From Rhizobium mongolense subsp. loessense (GTDB lineage Bacteria; Pseudomonadota; Alphaproteobacteria; Rhizobiales; Rhizobiaceae), in the NCBI RefSeq assembly GCF_900099775.1, contig NZ_FMTM01000002.1, positions 620,001 through 684,000 of the forward strand: 64,000 nucleotides of DNA, written 5' to 3'. Positions 8,708 to 17,516 of this stretch are shown here, one piece after another (position 1 is the first letter of the stretch; every line of letters starts with the position of its first letter). The notes beneath the pieces were generated by a model. The model saw only the letters and a program-made list of their open reading frames with translations, did no database searches and was not told the origin of the DNA. A program made the position numbers and the translations under genes.

Positions 8708-9324
8708 GCACCGATTGCTTTCAGAATAAAGTGGATCTGATCACGCAGACCTTCTTCGGTATCTTCGCCGTCTCGGACCCCCTCCGCTATAAGAACAGGG
8801 TGGTAGAATGGCATGAGGGCGTTCATCAGAGATCGGGCGGCTTTCGCCGCATCAACACGAAACGCGCCTGTGTCGATCCCGTCATTTACGATCGTCTCGA
8901 TGATCGCCACGAGATGCTTATTATGCGCACCGATGATCGCCCAGTTCTGTGCCGTTGCGGCGACAATCAGATCATGGACCGACTTCTCGTGGAGGAAGGT
9001 GTTTTTCCGTTCCTTGTGAAGCTGATCGAAAAGTTTTACGAGCTTCTCGTGAGGCGGCCCCTCCATCTGTGCAATCGAATCTGCGGACTGCATTGTTTGT
9101 CCGATGATGCGACCGCAAATCGCCGTGTTGATCGCCGCCCTTGAAGGAAAAAAGCGATATATATAGGCGCTGCTCATCCCGAGGTGGGATGCTATGTCGG
9201 CTACCGATGTCTTTTGGTAACCGATGCGGCGAAAGTGTTCTTCCGCCACATCGAGGATGCGCTCCCGCCAGAGATCGTTGTGAGTTTCTGTACGGGTGCG
9301 GGGGGCTCGTCGTCTTGGGCACAA
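8704..9324 (-). CDS. TetR-family regulator in the RND efflux operon
   Basis: A 206-residue TetR-type repressor. The N-terminal HTH is clear at about residues 20-66 (ILDVAEEHFRRIGYQKTSVA, then LGMSSAYIYRFFPSRAAI). The C-terminal ligand domain is variable. The likely start is TTG at 9324, 12 bp after a GGAG and 6 bp after the pump stop, so it is co-transcribed with the efflux genes and probably feeds back on them. An in-frame start further upstream is excluded by the pump gene. Confidence 0.85.
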   Translation of the reverse strand: MCPRRRAPRTRTETHNDLWRERILDVAEEHFRRIGYQKTSVADIASHLGMSSAYIYRFFPSRAAINTAICGRIIGQTMQSADSIAQMEGPPHEKLVKLFDQLHKERKNTFLHEKSVHDLIVAATAQNWAIIGAHNKHLVAIIETIVNDGIDTGAFRVDAAKAARSLMNALMPFYHPVLIAEGVRDGEDTEEGLRDQIHFILKAIGA

Positions 9325-9330
9325 GATTCC

Positions 9331-12300
9331 CTACTCCGCAGCCACTGCTATCGGCGGTTCGAGACGCTCAATCGCTTTCTCGTGGCTCTCTTCTTTCGTT
9401 GGCTTGATACGGAACCACACCGCGTAAAGGGCTGGAAGGAAGAGCAGTACCATCACGGTGCCTGCAGCCGTTCCGCCAATCAGTGTGTAGGCCATCGACC
9501 CCCAGAACACTGAATGGGTCAAAGGTATGAAGGCAAGGATCGCTGCAAGCGCGGTCAGGATAACAGGGCGTGTCCGCTGCACGGTCGCTTCAATGACAGC
9601 GTGGTAGTCGTCTAGACCCGCGGCCTGGTTTTCCTTGATTTGCTCTGTCAGGATCAGCGTGTTACGCATGAGGATGCCTGCCAGTCCGATCAACCCGAGA
9701 ATGGCGTTGAATCCAAAAGGTTGATTGAACAGAAGCAACGTCGGGACCACGCCTGCAAGTCCAAGGGGCGCGGTCAACATGACCATCGTCATCGTCGACA
9801 GGCTGCGCACCTGGAGGATGATGACGATCAACATGGCCGCGACCATAAGCGGGAAGACCTGGACCAGTGCGACATTGGCCTTGAGCGATTCTTCGATGTT
9901 GCCGCCCATCTCAATGCGATATCCAACAGGAAGCGATGCGATGAGCGGTTGAAGCGCCTTCATGACCTGTTGCGAAACCTCCGGGGGTTGCGTCGCCTCG
10001 TTGATATCGGAGCGTATCGTGATCACCGGTGTGCGGTCGCGACGTTTCAGGATCGGTTCCTCGAACCGGATCTCGGAATGGCCGATCTGGTCAAGTGGAA
10101 CCTGCCGGCCATCCCTGCTCATCAGCGAGAAATCACCAAGCTTTGAAGGATCAAGCCGGTTGTCACCTGCGCTTCGTGCGACAACAGGCACGTTACGGAT
10201 GTTGTCGCGCACCTGCGTAACGGGAATTCCGCTCAGCAGCAACTGCATTTGCTGGGCCGCCTCCGAAGGTGAAAGACCGATCAGATTGAGCCGATCCTGA
10301 TCGGGGATAAACCGCAGCACAGGCGTTCGGTTGCCCCAATCCCGGTTGGCCTGCCGGACATCAGGCACACCTTTCATAATTGCCAGGGCCTGCTCAGAAA
10401 TCTTGTAGAGTTCATCCGGATCCGGTCCCGTGATCCGAAACTCGACCGGGAACGGCGTGTAGGGCCCGAATACAAGCTGCGTTACGCGCACAGACGCCTC
10501 AGGAACAAGCCCTTCCGAAACGGCGTCTCGGAGGCGGTGCTTCAAAGCCTCGCGTGCGTGAGCATCCGGAGTGAGCACAACGACCTTGGCGAAGGCGGGG
10601 TCGGGCAATTCGGGCGCCATGGCAAAGAAGAAGCGGGGCGCGCCCTGCCCTATATAGCTGGTGACAATTTTTGCCTCGGGCTGGTTTTGCAGCCAGCTTT
10701 CAACTTTCTCGACCGCAGCTGTCGTCGTCTCGATGCTCGTACCCTCGGGCATGCGAACTTCGACCAATACCTCAGGGCGATCCGATGTCGGGAAGAACTG
10801 CTGTTTGACGCCTCCCATCCCAACGACCGAGACAGCCATCATGATGCCGACCACGGCGCAGGTCATGAATTTGTGACGAACCGCAAACTCGATGAGCGAG
10901 CGCAGGCGGCGGTAGTTCGGCGTATCATAGATGGCGTGGTGTCCACCTTCGACCGGTTTGATGTCAGGCAACATCTTCACGCCTAGGTAGGGCGTAAAAG
11001 TCACCGCGACGATCCAGGAAACGATCAGTGCAAAACCCACGACCCAGAAGATGTTGCCGGCATATTCACCTGCGGTCGACTTGGCGAAACCAACAGGCAT
11101 CAGTCCGATGATTGTGACGAGTGTGCCGGACAGCATCGGCGCCGCCGTGTGGCTCCAGGCATAAGCGGCCGCCTTGATGCGGTCCATGCCCTCCTCCATC
11201 TTCACCACCATGACCTCAATGGCGATGATGGCATCATCCACGAGAAGGCCCAGCGCAAGGATCAAAGCTCCGAGCGTGATGCGATCGAAGAACCGGCCGG
11301 TTTCCAGCATGATGAGGAAGACGACAGCAAGCGTCAGCGGCACAGCGAGCGCGACAACGATGCCGACGCGCCAGCCGAGCGCGACCAGACTGACGAACAG
11401 CACGACGCCAAGCGCCATGGCGAACTTGAGCATGAATTCACTGACCGCCTCCTCGATGTTGACGGCCTGATCGCTGACTTTGGTGAGCGTCATGCCAAGC
11501 GGCAATGTCTGGGCAATCTCGGAGGACCGCGCCTCAAGCGCCTTTCCGAGATCAAGACCATTGTAGCCCTGCTGCATCACGGCACCCAGCATGACTGTCG
11601 GCTCACCTTCATGGCGGATGATGTAGGTCGCGGGATCCTGATAACCGCGCCGCACATCGGCTAGATCGGAGAGCTTCAGCGTCCGTCCGGCCGCTACGAT
11701 CGGCGTATCGGCAATCGCCTCCACGCTATTGTAGGCTCCGTCGAAACGGATGAAGACCTGTGGCCCACGCGTGTCGATCGAGCCGGCGGGCGTGACTGTG
11801 TTCTGTCTTTGCAAAGCTGCAGCGATATCCTGGGCGGAAATTCCGAGTGTCGCGAGCTTGGCATAGGAAAATTCGACGAAGATCTGTTCGGGGCGCTCTC
11901 CGAGAATGTTGATTTTCTTGACGCCCGGAACGTGCAGGAGATCCTGACGGATGACCTCCGCCTGCCGAACGAGGTCGCGCATCGGCATCCCCTTCGCCTT
12001 CAGGGCATAAAGGCCGAAGCTCACGTCGGAATATTCATCATTGACAAAGGGACCAATGACTCCAGGCGGAAGATTTCGGGCTTCGTCGCCAAGCTTCTTG
12101 CGAGCCTGATAGAACTCTTCTGCGACCGCGCTTGCCGGAGTATTGTCCTTCAGTGTCACCGTGAGGTAGGCGTAGCCTGGCCGTGTCGTCGTTTCCACAC
12201 GGTCATACCAGGTGAGTTCCTGAATGCGCTTCTCAAGGGGCTCGGCGACAAGGTCCTGCATTTCGCGCGCGGTGGCACCTGGCCAAACGCTGGTCACTGT

Positions 12301-12441
12301 CAGTGTCTTGATGGTGAACGAGGGGTCTTCGGCGCGCCCTAACTTGACGAAGGCGTAGGCTCCTGCGGCGGCCAACAGAACGATGAAGAATAACGTGATG
12401 GCGCGTTCGCGAACGGCAATGGCGGAAAGATTAAAACTCAT
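9331..12441 (-). CDS. RND-family multidrug efflux pump, inner-membrane subunit
   Basis: A 1036-residue resistance-nodulation-division transporter, the size expected for AcrB/MexB/MdtB-like pumps. It begins with a short cytosolic end and TM1 (residues 13-33), has two large periplasmic loops (about 35-330 and 560-860) and two blocks of TM helices. The proton-relay motif GLLVDDAIIAIE in TM4 is intact, and GLIGLAGILMRNTLIL marks TM10-11. It exports small hydrophobic compounds using proton flow, working with the periplasmic adaptor encoded just upstream (4-bp ATGA overlap) and an outer-membrane channel not found here. It is followed by its TetR gene. Confidence 0.95.
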   Translation of the reverse strand: MSFNLSAIAVRERAITLFFIVLLAAAGAYAFVKLGRAEDPSFTIKTLTVTSVWPGATAREMQDLVAEPLEKRIQELTWYDRVETTTRPGYAYLTVTLKDNTPASAVAEEFYQARKKLGDEARNLPPGVIGPFVNDEYSDVSFGLYALKAKGMPMRDLVRQAEVIRQDLLHVPGVKKINILGERPEQIFVEFSYAKLATLGISAQDIAAALQRQNTVTPAGSIDTRGPQVFIRFDGAYNSVEAIADTPIVAAGRTLKLSDLADVRRGYQDPATYIIRHEGEPTVMLGAVMQQGYNGLDLGKALEARSSEIAQTLPLGMTLTKVSDQAVNIEEAVSEFMLKFAMALGVVLFVSLVALGWRVGIVVALAVPLTLAVVFLIMLETGRFFDRITLGALILALGLLVDDAIIAIEVMVVKMEEGMDRIKAAAYAWSHTAAPMLSGTLVTIIGLMPVGFAKSTAGEYAGNIFWVVGFALIVSWIVAVTFTPYLGVKMLPDIKPVEGGHHAIYDTPNYRRLRSLIEFAVRHKFMTCAVVGIMMAVSVVGMGGVKQQFFPTSDRPEVLVEVRMPEGTSIETTTAAVEKVESWLQNQPEAKIVTSYIGQGAPRFFFAMAPELPDPAFAKVVVLTPDAHAREALKHRLRDAVSEGLVPEASVRVTQLVFGPYTPFPVEFRITGPDPDELYKISEQALAIMKGVPDVRQANRDWGNRTPVLRFIPDQDRLNLIGLSPSEAAQQMQLLLSGIPVTQVRDNIRNVPVVARSAGDNRLDPSKLGDFSLMSRDGRQVPLDQIGHSEIRFEEPILKRRDRTPVITIRSDINEATQPPEVSQQVMKALQPLIASLPVGYRIEMGGNIEESLKANVALVQVFPLMVAAMLIVIILQVRSLSTMTMVMLTAPLGLAGVVPTLLLFNQPFGFNAILGLIGLAGILMRNTLILTEQIKENQAAGLDDYHAVIEATVQRTRPVILTALAAILAFIPLTHSVFWGSMAYTLIGGTAAGTVMVLLFLPALYAVWFRIKPTKEESHEKAIERLEPPIAVAAE

Positions 12442-13550
12442 TTTTTCACCTCTTGCTGAGAGGCAATCCTGACAGCCGCGCCATTTTCGAGAAGATGCGC
12501 GCCCAGCGCTACAACCTGCTCACCAATACCAATGCCGGTAACAAACGCCGTCTCCTCGCCGATCTGCTTGATTTCGACCCGGGTGAACTTCACGGTGGAG
12601 GTACCGCTGTCGACAACCCACACACCTGTCCGGCTACCGTCATCCAGGATAGAGCCTACGGGAACACCGACCTCCGACTGCCTGTCCGCGTCCAGAATCT
12701 TAATCGTCACCGTCGAACCGAGCGGGGCAGAGGCGGCAGCACCATCGAGAACGTAGCGTGCCTCGTAAGTACGGGTCTGGGGATCGGCAGCATCCGAAAT
12801 CTGCCGCAGGCGGGCTTTCCCGCTGAGCCCGTCGCCTCCGTAGACACTGGCCTCCGCCTCGGACCCTACTCGGGGGCGTAAAGTCTCAGGGAGCCAAACA
12901 ACGGCTTCCCGCGGTCCAGCCTGCGCGAGTTGAACCACCGTCTGGCCTGCAGCCACGACTTGCCCAGGATCTCCAAGCGTATTGACGACAGTTCCGTCAG
13001 AGTCTGCAAATAGGACCGTATAGGCTGCTGCATTTTCTGCGACTTCAGCGTCGGCTTCAGCTGCGGCAAGCTGTGCAGAGGCCGTGTCTAGAGCTGCCTT
13101 TGCCTGTTCGTAACGCTGCGGAGTGGCAGCCAATCCATTTTTCACCAGAGCCGCATAGCGTTTCTCGTCTGCCTGTGCCTGGATCAGGACAGCACGCGCT
13201 GCGGTAACCGTATTGCGCTTCGCTGTCAGCGCGAGCTGGAGATCGGTTTCGTCGATCCGCATCAGGGCCTGCCCCTGTCTCACCTGCTGACCCGCATCCA
13301 CCATGCGCTGGACGATTTTGCCCGGAACCCGAAAGCCGAGGTCGCTCTGTACACGCGAAGCGACCGTGCCGGTAAACGAGCGTTCCGCCGTTTCAGTCTT
13401 CTTTGCTTCCGCTACCCGAACCAGTGGTGATGCAGTCCTTGGGTCTGCAGCCTCAGCCTGGCGTTCGGGCGTTTCGAAAACCACGAAAAAGGATGCGGCC
13501 CCCGCCGCTGCCACGAGACCCACGAAAGTCAGGATATGTTTGCGTTTCAT
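12438..13550 (-). CDS. RND efflux periplasmic adaptor (membrane fusion protein)
   Basis: A 370-residue HlyD/AcrA-like adaptor. It has an N-terminal signal or anchor segment (residues 5-25), the lipoyl half motifs FRVPGKIVQRMVDAGQQVRQ and DGTVVNTLGDPGQVVAAGQ, an alpha-helical hairpin between them (about residues 95-175) and a C-terminal beta-barrel. The start at 13550 (MKRKHIL) has AGAAGAG upstream and gives a normal leader; a 39-codon in-frame extension to 13667 would run over the divergent TetR start and operators. It links the pump to an outer-membrane channel. Divergent from a TetR gene that probably represses it. Confidence 0.92.
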   Translation of the reverse strand: MKRKHILTFVGLVAAAGAASFFVVFETPERQAEAADPRTASPLVRVAEAKKTETAERSFTGTVASRVQSDLGFRVPGKIVQRMVDAGQQVRQGQALMRIDETDLQLALTAKRNTVTAARAVLIQAQADEKRYAALVKNGLAATPQRYEQAKAALDTASAQLAAAEADAEVAENAAAYTVLFADSDGTVVNTLGDPGQVVAAGQTVVQLAQAGPREAVVWLPETLRPRVGSEAEASVYGGDGLSGKARLRQISDAADPQTRTYEARYVLDGAAASAPLGSTVTIKILDADRQSEVGVPVGSILDDGSRTGVWVVDSGTSTVKFTRVEIKQIGEETAFVTGIGIGEQVVALGAHLLENGAAVRIASQQEVKK

Positions 13551-13585
13551 TTTAAGTTCTCTTCTTGACCAGCGACGTGGATGAA

Positions 13586-13601
13586 TTAGATTGCGATCTA
13601 A
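13586..13601. promoter_or_regulatory. TetR-type operator between adaptor and tetR
   Basis: TTAGAT-TGCG-ATCTAA is a perfect inverted repeat in the 98-bp divergent gap. A second pair of TAGAT/ATCTA half-sites, 10 bp apart, lies at about 13615-13634 next to the tetR start. Two sites with the same half-site are what an autoregulating TetR repressor would use. Confidence 0.6.
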
Positions 13602-13648
13602 CTCTATTTGCGCTATAGATGTCAAATGAAATCTAATCGGAGATCGAT

Positions 13649-14233
13649 ATGAGAGTGAGCCGCGCACAGGCCGAGGAAAATCGGGAGACCGTGATCAACG
13701 TCGCCAGCCGTCTCTTTCGAGAGCACGGCTTCGATGGGATTGGCCTCAAGGATCTGATGAAGGGTGCCGGCCTTACACAAGGTGGGTTCTACAAGCAGTT
13801 CTCGTCGAAGGACGATCTTGCAGCTCAGGCCTCCAGGCGCGCGATGGAGAGCGCTACCCGCAGATGGTCGACGGCTGCAAGAAGCCCCAGTCCGCTTGAA
13901 GCAGTTATAGGTTTCTACCTCTCCGCGGGCCATCGTGGAGAAATGGCCGAAGGTTGCCCTGTGGTGGCGTTGGGATCAGACGCCGCCCGTCAAAGCGAAG
14001 AGGTAAGGCGTCCATTCGAGGATGGGATCCGGGCTCACTTCGAGGTGCTGGATGAACTGATGGGTGACGCCAGGAGTTCCAATCCCAGCGCCAAGTCGAT
14101 GGCGATACTGTCGCTGATGGTGGGTGCCGTCACGCTATCCCGTATCATGGGGGATGAGAATTTGTCCCAAGGCATCCTCGACGCAGCCGCTGGCGAAGTC
14201 AGACGCATTGCACGCGGTGAAAGTGACGCCTGA
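13649..14233 (+). CDS. TetR-family repressor divergent from the RND genes
   Basis: A 194-residue TetR-like regulator. Residues 8-58 hold the HTH (VINVASRLFREHGFDGIGLK, then AGLTQGGFYKQFSSKDDL). The C-terminal part with EGCPVVALGSDAARQ is typical of the TetR_C family seen in NemR/AcrR-like repressors. The gene is divergent from the adaptor with two TAGAT-type inverted repeats in the gap, so it most likely represses the efflux operon and itself. The ATG follows AATCGGAGATCGAT, giving a good ribosome site. Confidence 0.9.
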   Translation: MRVSRAQAEENRETVINVASRLFREHGFDGIGLKDLMKGAGLTQGGFYKQFSSKDDLAAQASRRAMESATRRWSTAARSPSPLEAVIGFYLSAGHRGEMAEGCPVVALGSDAARQSEEVRRPFEDGIRAHFEVLDELMGDARSSNPSAKSMAILSLMVGAVTLSRIMGDENLSQGILDAAAGEVRRIARGESDA

Positions 14234-14420
14234 AGAGCTGGCTGTCGCCCTGAAGCTTATCGGTGGATTCGATTATCCGGCCCAAACCACAAGGCCCGAG
14301 CTCTTCTGTAGACCGGATGTAGGGCAAACAACTGCATGCTTTGAGAACTGGTACCGGCTGCGTCGCCGGCCGCCAGTCTGGAGGCGTGCCTAATTTCAAA
14401 GAAACACAGGTGGAAAACCT

Positions 14421-15719
14421 ATGCGCCGTATCGTTGTAACAGGAATGGGAGCTGTAAGCCCCCTTGGAGCGAATGTGGGTATCTCCTGGTCGCGCCTTCT
14501 TAAAGGTCAGAGCGGGATTCGGCGACTGGGTGACGATATCGTCGGGGATCTTCCGTCCAAGATAGGCGGAGTAGTCCCCTCAATCGCTGAAGATCCCGAA
14601 GGAGGCTTCGACCCGGACAGGGTGATGGCTTCGAAGGATCAACGCAAGGTCGACCGATTTATAATCTTCGCACTGGCGGCCGCTGAAGAGGCGCTCACCC
14701 AGGCGAGGTGGAAGCCAATTTCCAACGATGACCGGTTGCGTACCGCGACGATCATCGCTTCGGGCATCGGGGGTTTCCCTGCGATCACTGAAGCGGTCCG
14801 CACCGTCGATCAACGCGGTGCACGTCGTCTTTCGCCTTTCACCGTGCCGTCGTTTCTCGTCAACCTCGCCGCGGGACAAGCTTCGATTCGTTTCGGCTTC
14901 AAAGGTCCCATTGGCGCGCCAGTGACAGCGTGCGCGGCCGGTGTCCAGGCGATCGGTGATGCCGCGAGAATGATCCGGGCAAATGAAGCCGACATTGCCT
15001 TGTGCGGCGGGACGGAAGCCTGCATGAACATCGTCAGTCTCGGGGGTTTTGCTGCCGCGAGATCGCTGTCCACGGGCTTCAACGAGGCTCCCGTTCGTGC
15101 ATCTCGTCCCTTTGATACGTCACGCGACGGTTTCGTCATGGGCGAAGGCGCCGGCATGCTGGTCATTGAAGCTTTAAGCCATGCGCTTGCTCGCGGCGCC
15201 ACGCCGATCGCCGAACTCGTCGGATACGGCACGACGGCCGACGCCCACCATATCACCTCCGGTCCCGAGGACGGCAATGGTGCGCGCAGAGCCATGGAGA
15301 TCGCCATTGCGCAGGCCGAAATAAACCCGCGTGAAATCGGCCATCTGAACGCGCACGCGACCTCGACACCGGTCGGCGATCTCGGCGAAATCAGGGCCAT
15401 CAAGAGCGTTTTCGGTTCCAACAATGCCATTGCTGTCAGCGGGACGAAATCAGCGACAGGACATCTGCTTGGTGCGGCCGGTGGGCTGGAAGCAATCTTC
15501 ACAATCATGGCACTCAGGAACCAGATCGCGCCGCCGACCCTGAACCTGAATGCTCCGGACACGGAAGCCGACGGTATCGATTTCGTCGCGCACGAAGCGC
15601 GGCGGGTAGAGATGAAATACGCGATCTCAAATGGCTTCGGCTTTGGCGGGGTCAATGCCAGCGCCGTATTCGGGCGCTGGCCGGAAGGGAGCATCGGCCG
15701 GTCACCCTTCGTTAGTTGA
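14421..15719 (+). CDS. Beta-ketoacyl-ACP synthase II-like (FabF family)
   Basis: A 432-residue condensing enzyme of the FabF/KAS-II type, which joins malonyl-ACP to an acyl chain. The catalytic triad is complete: Cys171 in VTACAAG, His312 in NAHATSTPVGD and His348 in KSATGHLLGAAGG; the glycine-rich NGFGFGGVNAS ending is also present. It is a solitary copy without acyl carrier protein, malonyltransferase or reductase genes nearby, so it is a FabF paralogue and not the fatty acid core gene. It could serve a special lipid or signal molecule (inference). AGGTGG lies upstream of the ATG. Confidence 0.92.
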   Translation: MRRIVVTGMGAVSPLGANVGISWSRLLKGQSGIRRLGDDIVGDLPSKIGGVVPSIAEDPEGGFDPDRVMASKDQRKVDRFIIFALAAAEEALTQARWKPISNDDRLRTATIIASGIGGFPAITEAVRTVDQRGARRLSPFTVPSFLVNLAAGQASIRFGFKGPIGAPVTACAAGVQAIGDAARMIRANEADIALCGGTEACMNIVSLGGFAAARSLSTGFNEAPVRASRPFDTSRDGFVMGEGAGMLVIEALSHALARGATPIAELVGYGTTADAHHITSGPEDGNGARRAMEIAIAQAEINPREIGHLNAHATSTPVGDLGEIRAIKSVFGSNNAIAVSGTKSATGHLLGAAGGLEAIFTIMALRNQIAPPTLNLNAPDTEADGIDFVAHEARRVEMKYAISNGFGFGGVNASAVFGRWPEGSIGRSPFVS

Positions 15720-15889
15720 TGCGAATTCTCGCCGCGATAATGATGTTAAGCCGCGTCGACGGGATCAAATGTAAGGACAGTTGCGCATGCTGAAACAGTT
15801 TTGAGATAAATGGCGGCATTGGCTCTTCTTGTCATCGATGACTTGCACGGAGATTATCTGACCCGGCTGGAGACGCGATTAGCCGGCTG

Positions 15890-16430
15890 GAAACTGTCGT
15901 AGCCGAACTGGCCGACTTCCATCCAAGGGGAGTTGACGAAAAGACGCCGGAGTGGCGAGTGATGGCATTTGCCAGCCATCGTCCACCTCGGTGTAACAGC
16001 AACGCGGGCGCGGGGCGGCTAGCGTACTGAACGCGTGCTGTAGTCAGCGCACTCAGTGCATGACAAACGGCGTGAACATTATGTTTCCCCCCAACCAGTT
16101 CTGCCAGTGCGTCTTCAAGTTCCTGAAGGTGTATGAGCGCCATCTTGAGCCGCGTGCTCCCTGCGTCGGTAAGCAGAAGTCTGCGTGCTCTACTATCTTT
16201 AGGATCCGCCGAACACGATCACCCAGTTCCGTCTCACCAGTGGTGTGAGGTTCGCTGCAATCGTGGAGGGGGCGCGAGGCCAAGCATTCGCGAGAGATCT
16301 GCTGCTCGTGGCGAGCCCGCGTCGGCAATTGCTGCGAGCATCGCCGTGGTGCCGGGTTTCGGGCGGTACAAGATCGAGCCGCTGGCCAATGGCGAAAAAA
16401 TCGTCGAGCTAGCAATGACAAAGGGTCGAA
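15890..16430 (-). pseudogene. MarR-family regulator, broken by frameshifts
   Basis: Pieces of a MarR winged-helix protein are readable on the minus strand in three frames in the right order. RPKPGTTAMLAAIADAGS with AADLSRMLGLAP (about 16260-16370) is the first half of the DNA-binding domain. STIAANLTPLVRR (about 16225-16265) is the recognition helix in a second frame. DPKDSRARRLLLTDAGSTRL followed by MALIHLQELEDALAELVGG (about 16070-16205) is the wing and C-terminal helix in a third frame. At least two frameshifts separate them. The adjacent BMP operon starts downstream on the other strand, so this may be its lost regulator (inference). Confidence 0.65.
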
Positions 16431-16458
16431 CAGCCTGATTTTTAAGCCAATTTGGCGC

Positions 16459-16504
16459 TTGACACTTTTTTAGGCGCTCCCTATGTTTTTTTGAACCAAA
16501 TGGT
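16459..16504 (+). promoter_or_regulatory. Sigma-70-like promoter with palindrome for the BMP operon
   Basis: TTGACA (16459-16464), a 17-bp spacer and TATGTT (16482-16487) form a near-consensus promoter 38 bp before the BMP gene. ACCA-AA-TGGT (16495-16504) sits at the expected transcription start and could be an operator. A GGGGAG ribosome site follows at about 16512. Confidence 0.6.
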
Positions 16505-16524
16505 AAAAAAAGGGGAGCTAATCA

Positions 16525-17508
16525 ATGACCAAAGACATCTTGATTTCACGCCGTGCGGTGATCGCATCGGGCATTGCCCTGGGGGTCAGCTCGTTCGCGC
16601 CGCTGGCAAGAGCGGCCCCGATGAAGGTTGCGGGCATTCATGCCTCGCCGGTCGAGAACGCTTGGAATTCCTGTCTGCATAAAGCCTTGCAGGATGCAGC
16701 CAAGGAAGGTGTCATCGAATATGTTTTCTCCGAAGGAGTTTCCGGCACCGACTATCCGCGCGCCATGCGCGAATATGCCGAACAGGGCAACAAGTTGATC
16801 ATCGGCGAGGCCTATGCCGTCGAAAAAGAAGCGCGGCAGGTGGCCGCCGACTATCCGGACACGGCTTTTGTGCTGGGTTCGAGCGGCGCTGAGGCCGGCG
16901 GCAATTTCGGCGTCTTCGGAACCTGGAACCATGACGGCGCCTATCTTGCCGGCATGCTGGCCGGCAAGATGACCAAATCCAATATCGTCGGTTCGGTAGG
17001 CGCGATTCCGATCCCCGAAGTCAACATGCTGATCAATGCCTTCGCGGAAGGCGTCAGGGCCGTCAATCCTGATGCAAAGCATCTGGTTTCTTTCATCGGC
17101 ACCTTCTTCGATCCGCCGAAGGCCCGCGAAGCCGGCCTTGCCCAGATCGACGCCGGCGCCGACATTCTTTTCGGCGAGCGCATCGGCACAGCGGACGCTG
17201 CGAAGGAACGCGGCATCAAATCGGTGGGCTCGCTGATCGACTATACGCCGCGCTATCCGGACACCGTGTTCGCCAATGCCATGTGGTACTTCCGCCCGAT
17301 CCTCAATGCGGCAATCGCCGATGTCGCAGCCGGAAAGCCGGTCGGCAAGAACTACACCCTTTATGGCCTGATGAAGGAAGGCGGCAGCGATATTGTCTTC
17401 GTCAAGGGGGTGGCACCGGCCGACGCCGAAGCTGCGATGGAAGCCAAGCGGGCGGAAATAAAGGCTGGCACCTTCGAAGTCCCGAAGATGATGGACGAGC
17501 CTAAGTAG
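16525..17508 (+). CDS. BMP-family substrate-binding lipoprotein-type protein of an ABC importer
   Basis: A 327-residue periplasmic binding protein of the BMP/PnrA (Med) family, which binds purine nucleosides or related nitrogen compounds. The N-terminus is a twin-arginine leader (SRRAVIASG and a hydrophobic stretch ending ARAAP). Family features include VAGIHASPVENAWN at the first strand, GVFGTWNHDGAYLAGMLAG and the late segment GLMKEGGSDIVF. There is no lipobox cysteine. It is the first gene of an operon with amidase, ATPase, two permeases and a cytosine deaminase-like enzyme, so the ligand is probably a nucleobase-like or ureido compound. Confidence 0.88.
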   Translation: MTKDILISRRAVIASGIALGVSSFAPLARAAPMKVAGIHASPVENAWNSCLHKALQDAAKEGVIEYVFSEGVSGTDYPRAMREYAEQGNKLIIGEAYAVEKEARQVAADYPDTAFVLGSSGAEAGGNFGVFGTWNHDGAYLAGMLAGKMTKSNIVGSVGAIPIPEVNMLINAFAEGVRAVNPDAKHLVSFIGTFFDPPKAREAGLAQIDAGADILFGERIGTADAAKERGIKSVGSLIDYTPRYPDTVFANAMWYFRPILNAAIADVAAGKPVGKNYTLYGLMKEGGSDIVFVKGVAPADAEAAMEAKRAEIKAGTFEVPKMMDEPK

Positions 17509-17516
17509 TTCGACCG

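Noticed and set aside
14421..15719. NodE-type nodulation synthase
   Set aside because: No nodF-like carrier protein, nod box or other nod gene nearby; the sequence is closer to general FabF.
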